This document shows positions 45,147-52,999 of a stretch of DNA of 64,000 nucleotides, one piece after another. A model generated the notes under the pieces. The model saw nothing but the letters and a program-made list of their open reading frames with translations. It was not told the origin of the DNA and searched no databases. The stretch spans positions 248,001-312,000 of the forward strand of contig CACKGF010000001.1 in the NCBI GenBank assembly GCA_902599625.1, read 5' to 3'. Within the stretch, counting starts at the first letter, position 1; each line of letters opens with the position of its first letter. Source of the DNA: an uncultured Pelagibacteraceae bacterium. Its GTDB lineage: Bacteria; Pseudomonadota; Alphaproteobacteria; Pelagibacterales; Pelagibacteraceae. Both the position numbers and the translations under genes were made by a program.

Positions 45147-46234
45147 TGAATTTAATTATCACAAGAAATTTTCCACCTGATGTTGGAGGTATGCAAAACC
45201 TTATGTTTGGACTTACAAAATCACTATCAGAACATATGATGGTCAAGGTATTTGCTGATGAACATCATCAACAAGAAAAATTTGACGAAGATTTATCATT
45301 TTCAATTGAAAGAGTTGGGGGACCAAAAATCTTTAGAAAATTTAGAAAAGCCTCCTTAATTAATAATTACTTACAAAAAAATATTAAAGTAAAAAATATT
45401 ATCTCTGATCATTGGAAAAGTTTAGAAAATATTAATACCAAAATTAGAAAAATATGTCTTATTCACTCTAAGGAAATAAATCATAAAAAAGATTCTTTTT
45501 TGAATAAACGAGTTGTTAGAGTTTTAAACAACTGCGATCATGTCATTGCAAATTCAAACTTTACAAAAAACCTCGGTATTGAAATTGGTATTAATGAGGA
45601 AAAAATCAAAATTATTAACCCAGGTGTGTTTCCAAGAGAAGGAATAAATCAAAAAATAGAGGAAAAAATATTAAAGAAACTTGAGGGAAAAGATCCAAGA
45701 CTCATTACTGTCGCTAGATTTGATAAAAGAAAAAATCATGAAAAAATTATAATGTCTTTGAGAAATCTGAAAGAAATTTACCCAAACATAATTTATATTT
45801 GTATAGGTCAAGGCGATACTTTGGAGTCTCAGAAAAAACTTATTAAAGAATTAAAACTTGAAAGTAATGTTTTGTTTTTAAAAAATTTATCTAAAGATGA
45901 AAAAAACTCTTATTTAAAAAATTCAAATGTTTTTGTTATGCCATCAATATCTTATAAAAAGTCTGTGGAGGGATTTGGAATTGTTTATGTTGAGGCTGCT
46001 CAATATGGAGTTCCATCAATTGGCGGAATAGTTGGTGGTGCTTCAGACGCAATTGTCAATAATGAAACTGGTTTACTTTGTGATGGAAATAACATGGATG
46101 AAATCTATCAAAGTTTAGTAGAAATATTACAGAATAATAAATTTAAAGTTTTAGGAAAAAATGCTGAAGAAAATGCAAAAAAATTTCTTTGGCAAGAAAT
46201 CATAAAAAGTTATTTACTAATACTAAAGAACTAA
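45146..46234 (+). CDS. Glycosyltransferase family 4
   Basis: A 362-residue GT-B enzyme. The N-terminal half has RNFPPDVGGMQNLMFGLTKSL, with the G-G-M-x-x acceptor-side loop. The C-terminal half has LITVARFDKRKNHEKII near residue 187, CIGQGD near 215, and EGFGIVYVEAAQYGVPSIGG near 275 (the E-x7-E donor site). It probably acts in LPS or surface polysaccharide assembly with the convergent GT9 gene, overlapping it by 12 bases. The sugar is not identifiable. Confidence 0.88.
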   Translation: MNLIITRNFPPDVGGMQNLMFGLTKSLSEHMMVKVFADEHHQQEKFDEDLSFSIERVGGPKIFRKFRKASLINNYLQKNIKVKNIISDHWKSLENINTKIRKICLIHSKEINHKKDSFLNKRVVRVLNNCDHVIANSNFTKNLGIEIGINEEKIKIINPGVFPREGINQKIEEKILKKLEGKDPRLITVARFDKRKNHEKIIMSLRNLKEIYPNIIYICIGQGDTLESQKKLIKELKLESNVLFLKNLSKDEKNSYLKNSNVFVMPSISYKKSVEGFGIVYVEAAQYGVPSIGGIVGGASDAIVNNETGLLCDGNNMDEIYQSLVEILQNNKFKVLGKNAEENAKKFLWQEIIKSYLLILKN

Positions 46235-47152
46235 TCTTTCGAAAACTTTCTCTGCACTCAAGTTTTTTAAATCACTTACTTGTATTGCTTTAAAATTTTC
46301 TCTTTCAATACTCACCTTATGAGCTGTTGTATGACTTCCAAACAATGATAAACCTTTAACATTTAAATGTGCTGCCATGTGTGCAGGTCCTGTATCATTA
46401 GCAACGACAAATTTACTTTTCTTTATTAAACCTGCCAGTTCTGAAATTGAAATTGCTTTGTCTTCACTTAGAATAGAAACAGCATCTAGCTTTTTGGCTT
46501 TTTCTATTTCATTAGGACCAGGAGCTATCACTATTTTTAGATTAGGATGATTTTGTTTAATCATTTTAATGAGTTGATCGTAATACGGCCATCTCTTCTG
46601 TTCTAAGTGATCAGAGCAGAAAGGAAATAACAATATATAGTCTGATAAATTATATTTGGAAATAAGTTTATCGATATTAGAACAACCCCAAGAAAAATCT
46701 GGCTTTAAAGTGTGGGATGTTTTTAAACCAGATATCTTTAATTGATAATCAAATCTTTCTAATACGGGCTTTTTATCAAATTCTTTTTTAGTTTCACTTG
46801 CTGGAAGGGTAGTTTCTGAAGAAGACCATTTATAAGATCCTGAGTTAGGAAATAAAATTCTTTTATAAAATGAAGTCCTTGAGGAATTCTGTAGATCGTA
46901 GACCTTTGTAAACTTATGTTGTTTAATTTTTTTCATTAAAGAAAAAAGATAGATCAAATTAAATCTAGATAATCTTTTATCCACAATTACTTCTCTTATA
47001 TTGGGATTTTTTTTGAAAAGATCTGAATATACGTGAGTGGTTAATAAATAAATAAAATCATCTTTATGGTTGTCATAAATATCTTGAATTGCCCCACTCG
47101 CTTGAGCTATATCTCCTAGTGATCCGTGTTTTATGATTAATATATTAGACAT
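46223..47152 (-). CDS. Glycosyltransferase family 9 (heptosyltransferase-like)
   Basis: A 309-residue protein with the GT9 pattern: IIKHGSLGDIAQASGAI at the N-terminus, where heptosyltransferases have the LGD acceptor loop, and VANDTGPAHMAAHLNVKGLSLFG near residue 252, the nucleotide-sugar binding segment. It likely adds heptose or a related sugar to LPS core. It is divergent from the DUF6165 gene (32 bases), a family often found next to GT9 genes. Confidence 0.87.
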   Translation of the reverse strand: MSNILIIKHGSLGDIAQASGAIQDIYDNHKDDFIYLLTTHVYSDLFKKNPNIREVIVDKRLSRFNLIYLFSLMKKIKQHKFTKVYDLQNSSRTSFYKRILFPNSGSYKWSSSETTLPASETKKEFDKKPVLERFDYQLKISGLKTSHTLKPDFSWGCSNIDKLISKYNLSDYILLFPFCSDHLEQKRWPYYDQLIKMIKQNHPNLKIVIAPGPNEIEKAKKLDAVSILSEDKAISISELAGLIKKSKFVVANDTGPAHMAAHLNVKGLSLFGSHTTAHKVSIERENFKAIQVSDLKNLSAEKVFERLVL

Positions 47153-47184
47153 ATTTTTAACAATTTATCACACTATAAAATTTT

Positions 47185-47574
47185 ATGAATAAAATATTAG
47201 TTGAAGTATCTGTTGGTGAGTTATTAGATAAATTAACTATCCTTGAAATCAAAAAAGACAAAATCAAAGACACAGAAAAATTAAAATTCATAAATTTAGA
47301 ATATGATTCTTTAAAGGAACAATATGATAAAAATGTGAAAGTTGATGAAAAGATTAAAAATCTTTTCTCTGAATTAAAAGAAATAAATGCTAAATTGTGG
47401 GATATTGAAGATAATAAAAGACAGTGCGAAAAAGACTCAAAATTCGATGATCATTTCATTTTGTTATCAAGAGAGATCCACTTTTTAAACGACAAACGAG
47501 CGAATATTAAGTTGGAAATAAATAATCACACTGGATCTAAGATTAAAGAGATTAAAGAGTATACTAAATATTAA
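47185..47574 (+). CDS. DUF6165-family helical protein
   Basis: A 129-residue, largely helical and charged protein. VSVGELLDKLTILEIKKDKI near the start, LWDIEDNKR in the middle, and the closing GSKIKEIKEYTKY match the DUF6165 pattern as I remember it. Function is unknown. Members are usually found beside heptosyltransferase and polysaccharide genes, as here. Coiled-coil character is likely for residues 15-70. It ends right at the stop of the convergent speDE fusion. Confidence 0.7.
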   Translation: MNKILVEVSVGELLDKLTILEIKKDKIKDTEKLKFINLEYDSLKEQYDKNVKVDEKIKNLFSELKEINAKLWDIEDNKRQCEKDSKFDDHFILLSREIHFLNDKRANIKLEINNHTGSKIKEIKEYTKY

Positions 47575-48615
47575 TTATTTATTTAGAGAAGATGCAAAAT
47601 TCCAAGAACAGTCAAAGCTTGGGATATAAACTCTGTCTAATGACGTATTGCCAAAACTTTTTTCAAAAAGATTTAACCATTTATCAACTTGCTTAGGTTT
47701 TTTATCCTGGCTTCCAACTTGGGCGGTTATAGTCCCATTTGGTTTAAGAATTCTTTTTAAAGATTTGATATTTTTTGAGGCTAAATCAATACAATATTGA
47801 TCATCGTTAAGGTCTACATAAATTTTATCATATTTGTTATCTTCAACTGATTTAATACTTTCAAATGCATCTCCCCATACACATTGCACATGATTTTTTG
47901 TAGTTGCTTTCTTGCCTACCTTGGATAAGTATTTTTCACACATTGTCACAACTTCAGGATCTAACTCATACCAATCAATTAACTTAAAACCTTTAGAGAT
48001 GCATTCTCTTGCTACCCCTCCATCTCCTCCTCCAATGATTGCAGTTTTATCATTTGATGGATTGAGTTTTAAACCAGAGTTAACAAACGTTGAGCTGTAC
48101 AAATGTTCATCATTTTCTGCTACTTGAAGTTCACCATCGATAAATAGAGATTTGCCAAATTGTTCTAAATCCAAAATTTCAATGTTTTGACCTACTTTTG
48201 AAGTGAAGTTTTCTAAAACATCTTTTACCATGTAATATTTTTTTAAACCTGGTGAGCTATAAATATCATCATAATAACTTATTGTATCTCTATTGAATTC
48301 TTTTTTAACAATTCTTTTATGTTTGATTTCTTTTTTTAAAATATCATAAGCAACATTAGGATTTACTTTTCCGCACGTAAAAAAATCAAAACTTATAATT
48401 CCTCTTTCTGGGAAAGTATGAAAGCTGATATGACTTTCTGCTAATAGTGCTACAAGAGTGAAGCCTTGTGGTTCGAACTTATACTTTGAAATCTCTAGAA
48501 CAGTTACCTTTGCTTTCTTTGATATCTTGTAGACTAGTTTTTCAAAGAATTTTGGTTCGTACTCTTTTTCAGTACCTATGATATCTAAAGTGACGTGCTC
48601 CCCAACCTTCGTCAT
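47575..48615 (-). CDS. Bifunctional S-adenosylmethionine decarboxylase / spermidine synthase fusion (SpeD-SpeE)
   Basis: A 346-residue fusion. Residues about 1-115 are a class 1b AdoMet decarboxylase proenzyme: the cleavage pair Glu60-Ser61, which yields the pyruvoyl group, plus His66 and Cys81, in the same spacing as Ser63/His68/Cys83 of the Thermotoga enzyme. Residues about 118-346 are an aminopropyltransferase with GGGDGG at 195-200, Asp219, Asp249 and the catalytic-region Asp268. It makes decarboxylated SAM and transfers its aminopropyl group to a diamine, releasing methylthioadenosine. Six bases separate it from the aldolase gene upstream. Confidence 0.93.
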   Translation of the reverse strand: MTKVGEHVTLDIIGTEKEYEPKFFEKLVYKISKKAKVTVLEISKYKFEPQGFTLVALLAESHISFHTFPERGIISFDFFTCGKVNPNVAYDILKKEIKHKRIVKKEFNRDTISYYDDIYSSPGLKKYYMVKDVLENFTSKVGQNIEILDLEQFGKSLFIDGELQVAENDEHLYSSTFVNSGLKLNPSNDKTAIIGGGDGGVARECISKGFKLIDWYELDPEVVTMCEKYLSKVGKKATTKNHVQCVWGDAFESIKSVEDNKYDKIYVDLNDDQYCIDLASKNIKSLKRILKPNGTITAQVGSQDKKPKQVDKWLNLFEKSFGNTSLDRVYIPSFDCSWNFASSLNK

Positions 48616-48621
48616 AAAAAG

Positions 48622-49269
48622 TTATCCTTTTTTATAATTTTTAACTTTTTCTAATATTACATCCATCTCACTTGATGAAAGAATCTTAGGTTCTCCTAAC
48701 TTTATTGCATTTATGTATTGATGGCAAATATTTTCAACTTCTTCTGCAAGTTCGAAAGCTGAGTTTAAGTTATTCCCATAAGCAACTTGACCGTGATTAG
48801 ACATTAAGCATGCTTTTCTATTTTCTAATGCTTCAATAATATTGTCAGATAGTTCTTGTGTTCCAAAAGTTGCATACTTTGCACACTTTATATTGTCTCC
48901 TCCAGCTAACGCTATCATGTAGTGAAAAGCTGGAATGTCTTTATTGTGTGCAGATACAGCTGTTGCGTGTGGTGAATGAGCATGAACGATGGCTTTTGCA
49001 TCAGCCTTCTTTAAATATATATCTTTATGAAATCTCCATTCCGAAGAAGGCTGCAAACCTTTTTCATCATATCTCCCCTCTAAAGATACAAATACGATAT
49101 CATCAGCTTTTAAACTGTCGTATTTTTTGCCTGATGGAGTAATTAAAAACCCCTCTTCATTATTGTTCTGAGCTTTAAGTGAAATATTTCCTGATCTTAA
49201 CGGAGATAAATTTGTACTATTTAGTTTTTGTGCAAATTTTATTATTTCTTCTCTACTCTTAACGTCCAT
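48622..49269 (-). CDS. Class II (zinc) aldolase, candidate methylthioribulose-1-phosphate aldolase
   Basis: A 215-residue member of the aldolase II/adducin family. Glu77, His96, His98 and His159 reproduce the catalytic Glu73 and zinc ligands His92/His94/His155 of E. coli fuculose-phosphate aldolase with a constant offset of four. Because it lies in an operon with mtnP and mtnA, the likely substrate is methylthioribulose-1-phosphate, cut to DHAP and methylthioacetaldehyde (the Ald2 reaction of the DHAP shunt). The dehydratase MtnB belongs to the same family and cannot be excluded by motif. The start overlaps the preceding gene by 11 bases. Confidence 0.8.
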   Translation of the reverse strand: MDVKSREEIIKFAQKLNSTNLSPLRSGNISLKAQNNNEEGFLITPSGKKYDSLKADDIVFVSLEGRYDEKGLQPSSEWRFHKDIYLKKADAKAIVHAHSPHATAVSAHNKDIPAFHYMIALAGGDNIKCAKYATFGTQELSDNIIEALENRKACLMSNHGQVAYGNNLNSAFELAEEVENICHQYINAIKLGEPKILSSSEMDVILEKVKNYKKG

Positions 49270-49582
49270 AATTTTTTAAATATTTTAAAAATAAATACCC
49301 AAAAATTAGACCTACGCCTATAAGAATATACTGGTAAAGCTTTAATAATAAAAACTGTGGTGGAAGCTCACTTTCATAAGGGTTCTGCATAAAAAAGTTT
49401 TTTGAACCGTCTTCATACAAATCAACAGGTCCAATAACTAAATAAATTCCATAAATTGCTATATAAATACATGGTGCTAAAGAAAGATAAATTAATGTCT
49501 TATTATTTTTAACAATACTTAGCCAATTAGCAGAAACTCCAACTAATAAAAGACAAACAAGTGATAAAATTAGTGGGTTCAT
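49259..49582 (-). CDS. Small membrane protein of unknown function in the mtn-spe operon
   Basis: A 107-residue hydrophobic protein with three membrane helices (about 4-20, 30-52 and 82-101) and a polar loop rich in acidic and aromatic residues between the second and third. I do not recognise a family. It overlaps mtnA by four bases upstream and the aldolase by 11 bases downstream, so it is translated with a methylthioadenosine-salvage operon. A transport or anchoring role is possible but unsupported. Confidence 0.7.
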   Translation of the reverse strand: MNPLILSLVCLLLVGVSANWLSIVKNNKTLIYLSLAPCIYIAIYGIYLVIGPVDLYEDGSKNFFMQNPYESELPPQFLLLKLYQYILIGVGLIFGYLFLKYLKNYGR

Positions 49583-50649
49583 TTAAATAAATTTTTTAAT
49601 CCTTTTTCAGATGCTTCGCAAATACCTTTTTCTGTTATTAAGCCAGTTATATATTTTGCTGGAGTAACATCAAATGCTAAATTCATAGCCTTACTTTTAT
49701 CTGGGTATATCTTTACTTTTTTTACTTTTCCATCTTCATCAACACCTTCAATTTTTGACAACTCTTCTGAACTTCTTTCTTCAATAGGAATATCTTTAGA
49801 ATTTTTAATTTTCCAGTCGATAGTCGAACTTGGTAAGGCCACATAAAATGGTATATTGTTATCTTTTGCAGCAAGCGCTTTAAGATAAGTCCCTACTTTA
49901 TTACACACATCGCCATTAGATAAAGTGCGATCAGTTCCAACTATACACATATCAACTTGCCCTCTCTGCATTAAAATTCCACCAGTATTGTCAGCAATAA
50001 TTGTATTTTTAATACCCTCTTCATTTAATTCATATGACGTTAAGTTTGCGCCTTGGTTTCTGGGTCTAGTTTCATCTGCCCAAACATGTACGGGAATACC
50101 CTTTTTATGTGCATGATAAATTGGGGATGTGGCTGTTCCCCAATTAATTGTTGCAAGCCATCCAGCGTTACAATGAGTTAAAATGTTTACTGTATCTTTT
50201 TTTTTTTTATAAATTTCCTCAATTATTTTAAGACCATTTAATCCTATATTTTCGCAAAATTTAATATCTTCTTCGCAAATTTCTTTTGCTTCACTTAATG
50301 CAATATCTAAAATTTTTTCGCTATTAACACCTGAAAGTTTTTTCATCATTCTATCTACTGCCCATTTTAAATTGATTGCAGTGGGTCTAGATTTAATTAA
50401 GTCGTCACCAGATTTTTTTAAAAAAGATTGGTCATTATTTTCTAATATCGCTAAAACTAAACCATATGCAGCTGTTGCCCCTATTAAAGGTGCGCCTCTC
50501 ACCTCCATTGTTTTAATGGCATTTATTGAATCTTTAACTGTTTTTAATTCTTTAATAACGAATTGATGTGGGAGTTTTGTTTGATCAATTATTTTTACTA
50601 AATTGTTTTCAAACCAAATAGTTCGGTATTCTTTGCCTTCAATTTTCAT
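49579..50649 (-). CDS. mtnA: Methylthioribose-1-phosphate isomerase
   Basis: A 356-residue eIF2B-like sugar-phosphate isomerase turning methylthioribose-1-phosphate into methylthioribulose-1-phosphate. RGAPLIGATAAYGL near residue 50, ILTHCNAGWLATINWGTATSP near 155 with the catalytic Cys, WADETRPRNQG, and GTDRTLSNGDVCNKVGTY near 235 with the catalytic Asp are all conserved. It overlaps mtnP upstream and the small membrane protein downstream by four bases each. Confidence 0.95.
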   Translation of the reverse strand: MKIEGKEYRTIWFENNLVKIIDQTKLPHQFVIKELKTVKDSINAIKTMEVRGAPLIGATAAYGLVLAILENNDQSFLKKSGDDLIKSRPTAINLKWAVDRMMKKLSGVNSEKILDIALSEAKEICEEDIKFCENIGLNGLKIIEEIYKKKKDTVNILTHCNAGWLATINWGTATSPIYHAHKKGIPVHVWADETRPRNQGANLTSYELNEEGIKNTIIADNTGGILMQRGQVDMCIVGTDRTLSNGDVCNKVGTYLKALAAKDNNIPFYVALPSSTIDWKIKNSKDIPIEERSSEELSKIEGVDEDGKVKKVKIYPDKSKAMNLAFDVTPAKYITGLITEKGICEASEKGLKNLFK

Positions 50650-51518
50650 TTACTTAAAACTCTACCTGCAACTGTTTTTAGTTTGTCTTTTGTTTTTTGG
50701 GTTCTTTTTTCTGGTGCTGTTATAATAGCCACATCTAAACAATTATTAGTTGGATCTTTAGGATCAATATGTTTTTCGAAATTTTCTATTAGATTTTTAA
50801 TCATATTTTTTGCTTTTGCAGCATTACCTAAAAGAACTTTAATTACTTGTTGAACATCAACATTTTCATGATCCGGGTGCCAACAATCATAATCTGTGAC
50901 CATTGATACGGAAGCATATCTTATTTCAGCTTCTCTAGCTAATTTTGCTTCTGGCATATTAGTCATTCCAATTACATCAGCTTTCCAGGATCTATATAAG
51001 TTAGATTCTGCTAATGTTGAAAACTGTGGTCCTTCCATAACAACATAAGTGCCATTTCTTTGATAATCGATTTTTTCTTTCTTAATTGCATCTTCACATG
51101 CATTCATTAATCCAGTTGAAGTTGGATGTGCCATTGAAACATGGGCCACAATTTCGTCTTCAAAAAATGTTTTATTTCTCGCAAAAGTTCTGTCAATAAA
51201 TTGGTCAACTATAACAAATTTTCCTGGTGATAAATTTTCTTTAAGTGATCCTACAGCTGAGATAGAAACAATGTCGGTAACTCCAAGTTGTTTAAGGGCA
51301 TCGATATTCGCTCTAAAATTTATTTTGGATGGACTTATAAAGTGTCCTCTACCATGTCTTGGCAAAAAATAAACTTCTTTATTTTTGTAATTAGTTTTTA
51401 AAATTTTATCTGAAGGTTTTCCCCATGGTGTATTTATATCTAATAACTCTCTATCCTTAAATTCTTCAACATCATACAACCCGCTTCCACCAATTATAGC
51501 TAATTTATTGTTTGCCAT
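50646..51518 (-). CDS. mtnP: 5'-Methylthioadenosine phosphorylase
   Basis: A 290-residue phosphorylase cleaving methylthioadenosine to adenine and methylthioribose-1-phosphate. It has IIGGSGLYDVEEF at the N-terminus, PRHGRGHFISPSKINFRANI near residue 54, MEGPQFSTLAESNLYR near 162, and MVTDYDCWHPDH near 207, where the D-Y-D-C-W pattern favours adenine nucleosides. It is the first gene of the reverse operon and is divergent from apt, which takes up the adenine it releases. Confidence 0.94.
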   Translation of the reverse strand: MANNKLAIIGGSGLYDVEEFKDRELLDINTPWGKPSDKILKTNYKNKEVYFLPRHGRGHFISPSKINFRANIDALKQLGVTDIVSISAVGSLKENLSPGKFVIVDQFIDRTFARNKTFFEDEIVAHVSMAHPTSTGLMNACEDAIKKEKIDYQRNGTYVVMEGPQFSTLAESNLYRSWKADVIGMTNMPEAKLAREAEIRYASVSMVTDYDCWHPDHENVDVQQVIKVLLGNAAKAKNMIKNLIENFEKHIDPKDPTNNCLDVAIITAPEKRTQKTKDKLKTVAGRVLSK

Positions 51519-51524
51519 ATTTAA

Positions 51525-51553
51525 AAGATAGTTTATTTAATAATATAACGCAA
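51525..51553 (-). promoter_or_regulatory. Possible promoter of the mtnP-mtnA-aldolase-speDE operon
   Basis: In the 41-base divergent gap the reverse strand has TTGCGT (51553-51548), 17 bases, then TATCTT (51530-51525). The -10 element ends seven bases before the mtnP ATG, so the leader would be extremely short. The match is moderate and the region is AT-rich, so chance is a real alternative. Confidence 0.4.
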
Positions 51554-51559
51554 ATTTAA

Positions 51560-52087
51560 ATGGATTTAAAAAAGTTTATAAGATCAATTCCTGATTATCC
51601 TAAAAAAGGTATTTTATTTAGAGACATAACAACTTTAATTAAAGACGAAAAAGCTTTTGAAGAAACAATTAATCAAATAGTTGAAAGATCTAAAAAGTTT
51701 GAATTTAATAAGATTGCAGCAATTGAGTCGAGGGGTTTTGTTTTTGCATCTGCTGTTTCATATATTCTTAAAAAACCTTTTATAATGTTAAGAAAAAAAA
51801 ATAAATTACCTGCTGAAACTCACTCAGTAGATTTTGAATTAGAGTATGGAACTGCAACTATTGAAGTGCATAAGGACTCAATTAATGAAAATGATACTGT
51901 TTTAATAATTGATGATTTAATTGCTACCGGCGGAACAGCTCAAGCAGCTTCAAGACTTATTGAAATCTCAAAGGGAAAAGTTGGAGCGTTTATTTTTGTT
52001 ATAAACTTATTTGACTTAGGTGGATCAGATAAATTAATTGAAAAAGGTTTTAAAGTTGAAAACTTAATCGATTTTCCAGGACATTAA
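51560..52087 (+). CDS. apt: Adenine phosphoribosyltransferase
   Basis: A 175-residue enzyme making AMP from adenine and PRPP. It opens with DLKKFIRSIPDYPKKGILFRDITTL, has AAIESRGFVFASAVSYIL near residue 54, and the PRPP loop VLIIDDLIATGGTAQAA near 115. It lies divergent from mtnP, whose reaction produces adenine, which fits a shared salvage role. Its last four bases overlap the convergent GT2 gene. Confidence 0.95.
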   Translation: MDLKKFIRSIPDYPKKGILFRDITTLIKDEKAFEETINQIVERSKKFEFNKIAAIESRGFVFASAVSYILKKPFIMLRKKNKLPAETHSVDFELEYGTATIEVHKDSINENDTVLIIDDLIATGGTAQAASRLIEISKGKVGAFIFVINLFDLGGSDKLIEKGFKVENLIDFPGH

Positions 52088-52950
52088 TTTATTTCTGGCC
52101 TATACCAAGATCGTTTACCTAATAAAGCATTGAAGGTGCCTAACGTTCTCATTCTATAAATATTTTTTTTTTTGTTAAAAGTGAATAGGCAGATAGTATA
52201 TTTTATTAAGTTTCCTAATAAACTGATTAATCCTAATAAGAGCGAGACAAAAGTACCTCGATGTTTCTTGTTAAAATAAAATCTTGACCACATCCAATGC
52301 CAGTTTCTTGAAAGTTCTATCTCCTCACTATATTTATCATCAACAGCTTTGGCTCCTAGGTGACGAACTTTAGAATTCATAACGATATATAGTTTTCCAC
52401 CATTTTTTTTTGCTCTTAAGCATAAGTCGACGTTTTCTAAATACATAAAAAATTTTTCATCAAAAAAAATATTATCTTCAAAACAATCTTTATTAATAAT
52501 CATTGAATAACCATCAATCTCTTCAACATTACTAATTGATTTATTATTATTTTTTATTATCTCATCAGAAATTCCTCTATAATTTGGGTAAAGAGGGTTA
52601 TCTGACATAGGTGATAAGATTGCAAAATTATCTAATTCGGAAATTGAATTATTAATATTTAGTATAGTGTCACTTTTTAAAACAACATCTGGATTTAAGA
52701 CATAAGCATATTGAGTATTTGATTTGATAATACCAAGATTGCTTCCAGCGCCCATCCCTATATTCTTAGACAAAACTACCTCAGTTTTATCATAATTTTG
52801 CTCTAATTCTTTTTTTAATTCTTTATCAGATGAATTTTCAATTATTAATTTATGAAAATCTTTCGGTAGTGAGTTTAAACAATCGTAGATTACTTTTCTG
52901 CTATTAAAAGTGACTATTACAAAGGTAAGATTATTGCTTGTAAATTCCAT
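52084..52950 (-). CDS. Glycosyltransferase family 2 (rhamnosyltransferase-like)
   Basis: A 288-residue GT-A enzyme. FVIVTFNSRKVIYDCLNSLP at the start, NIGMGAGSNLGI near residue 65, and YAYVLNPDVVL near 82 (a D-x-D-like N-P-D site) resemble dTDP-rhamnosyl or related transferases. FDEKFFMYLENVDLCLRAKKNGG near 180 is the acceptor-side ED motif. A hydrophobic stretch sits close to the C-terminus. The frame is open to 53067, but ATG 52950 fits the family and leaves room for a promoter. It neighbours the dTDP-sugar genes, consistent with donor use. Confidence 0.85.
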   Translation of the reverse strand: MEFTSNNLTFVIVTFNSRKVIYDCLNSLPKDFHKLIIENSSDKELKKELEQNYDKTEVVLSKNIGMGAGSNLGIIKSNTQYAYVLNPDVVLKSDTILNINNSISELDNFAILSPMSDNPLYPNYRGISDEIIKNNNKSISNVEEIDGYSMIINKDCFEDNIFFDEKFFMYLENVDLCLRAKKNGGKLYIVMNSKVRHLGAKAVDDKYSEEIELSRNWHWMWSRFYFNKKHRGTFVSLLLGLISLLGNLIKYTICLFTFNKKKNIYRMRTLGTFNALLGKRSWYRPEIN

Positions 52951-52960
52951 TTGAGAATGA

Positions 52961-52988
52961 AGTATACTTAAAATAACTATTGTTGTAA
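52961..52988 (-). promoter_or_regulatory. Probable promoter of the GT2 gene
   Basis: The reverse strand has TTACAA (52988-52983), 16 bases, then TATACT (52966-52961), ten bases before the GT2 ATG. The -10 lies in AAGTATACTT, which is palindromic and so also offers TATACT on the forward strand toward rfbB. The two divergent genes could share this element. Confidence 0.45.
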
Positions 52989-52999
52989 AAAAAAAAGTA

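Noticed and set aside
48622-49269. Calling the aldolase fucA
   Set aside because: The active site matches FucA, but the operon partners are methylthioadenosine salvage enzymes and no fucose gene is near, so the symbol would mislead.
49925-50116. Forward open frame inside mtnA
   Set aside because: Antisense to conserved mtnA active-site sequence.
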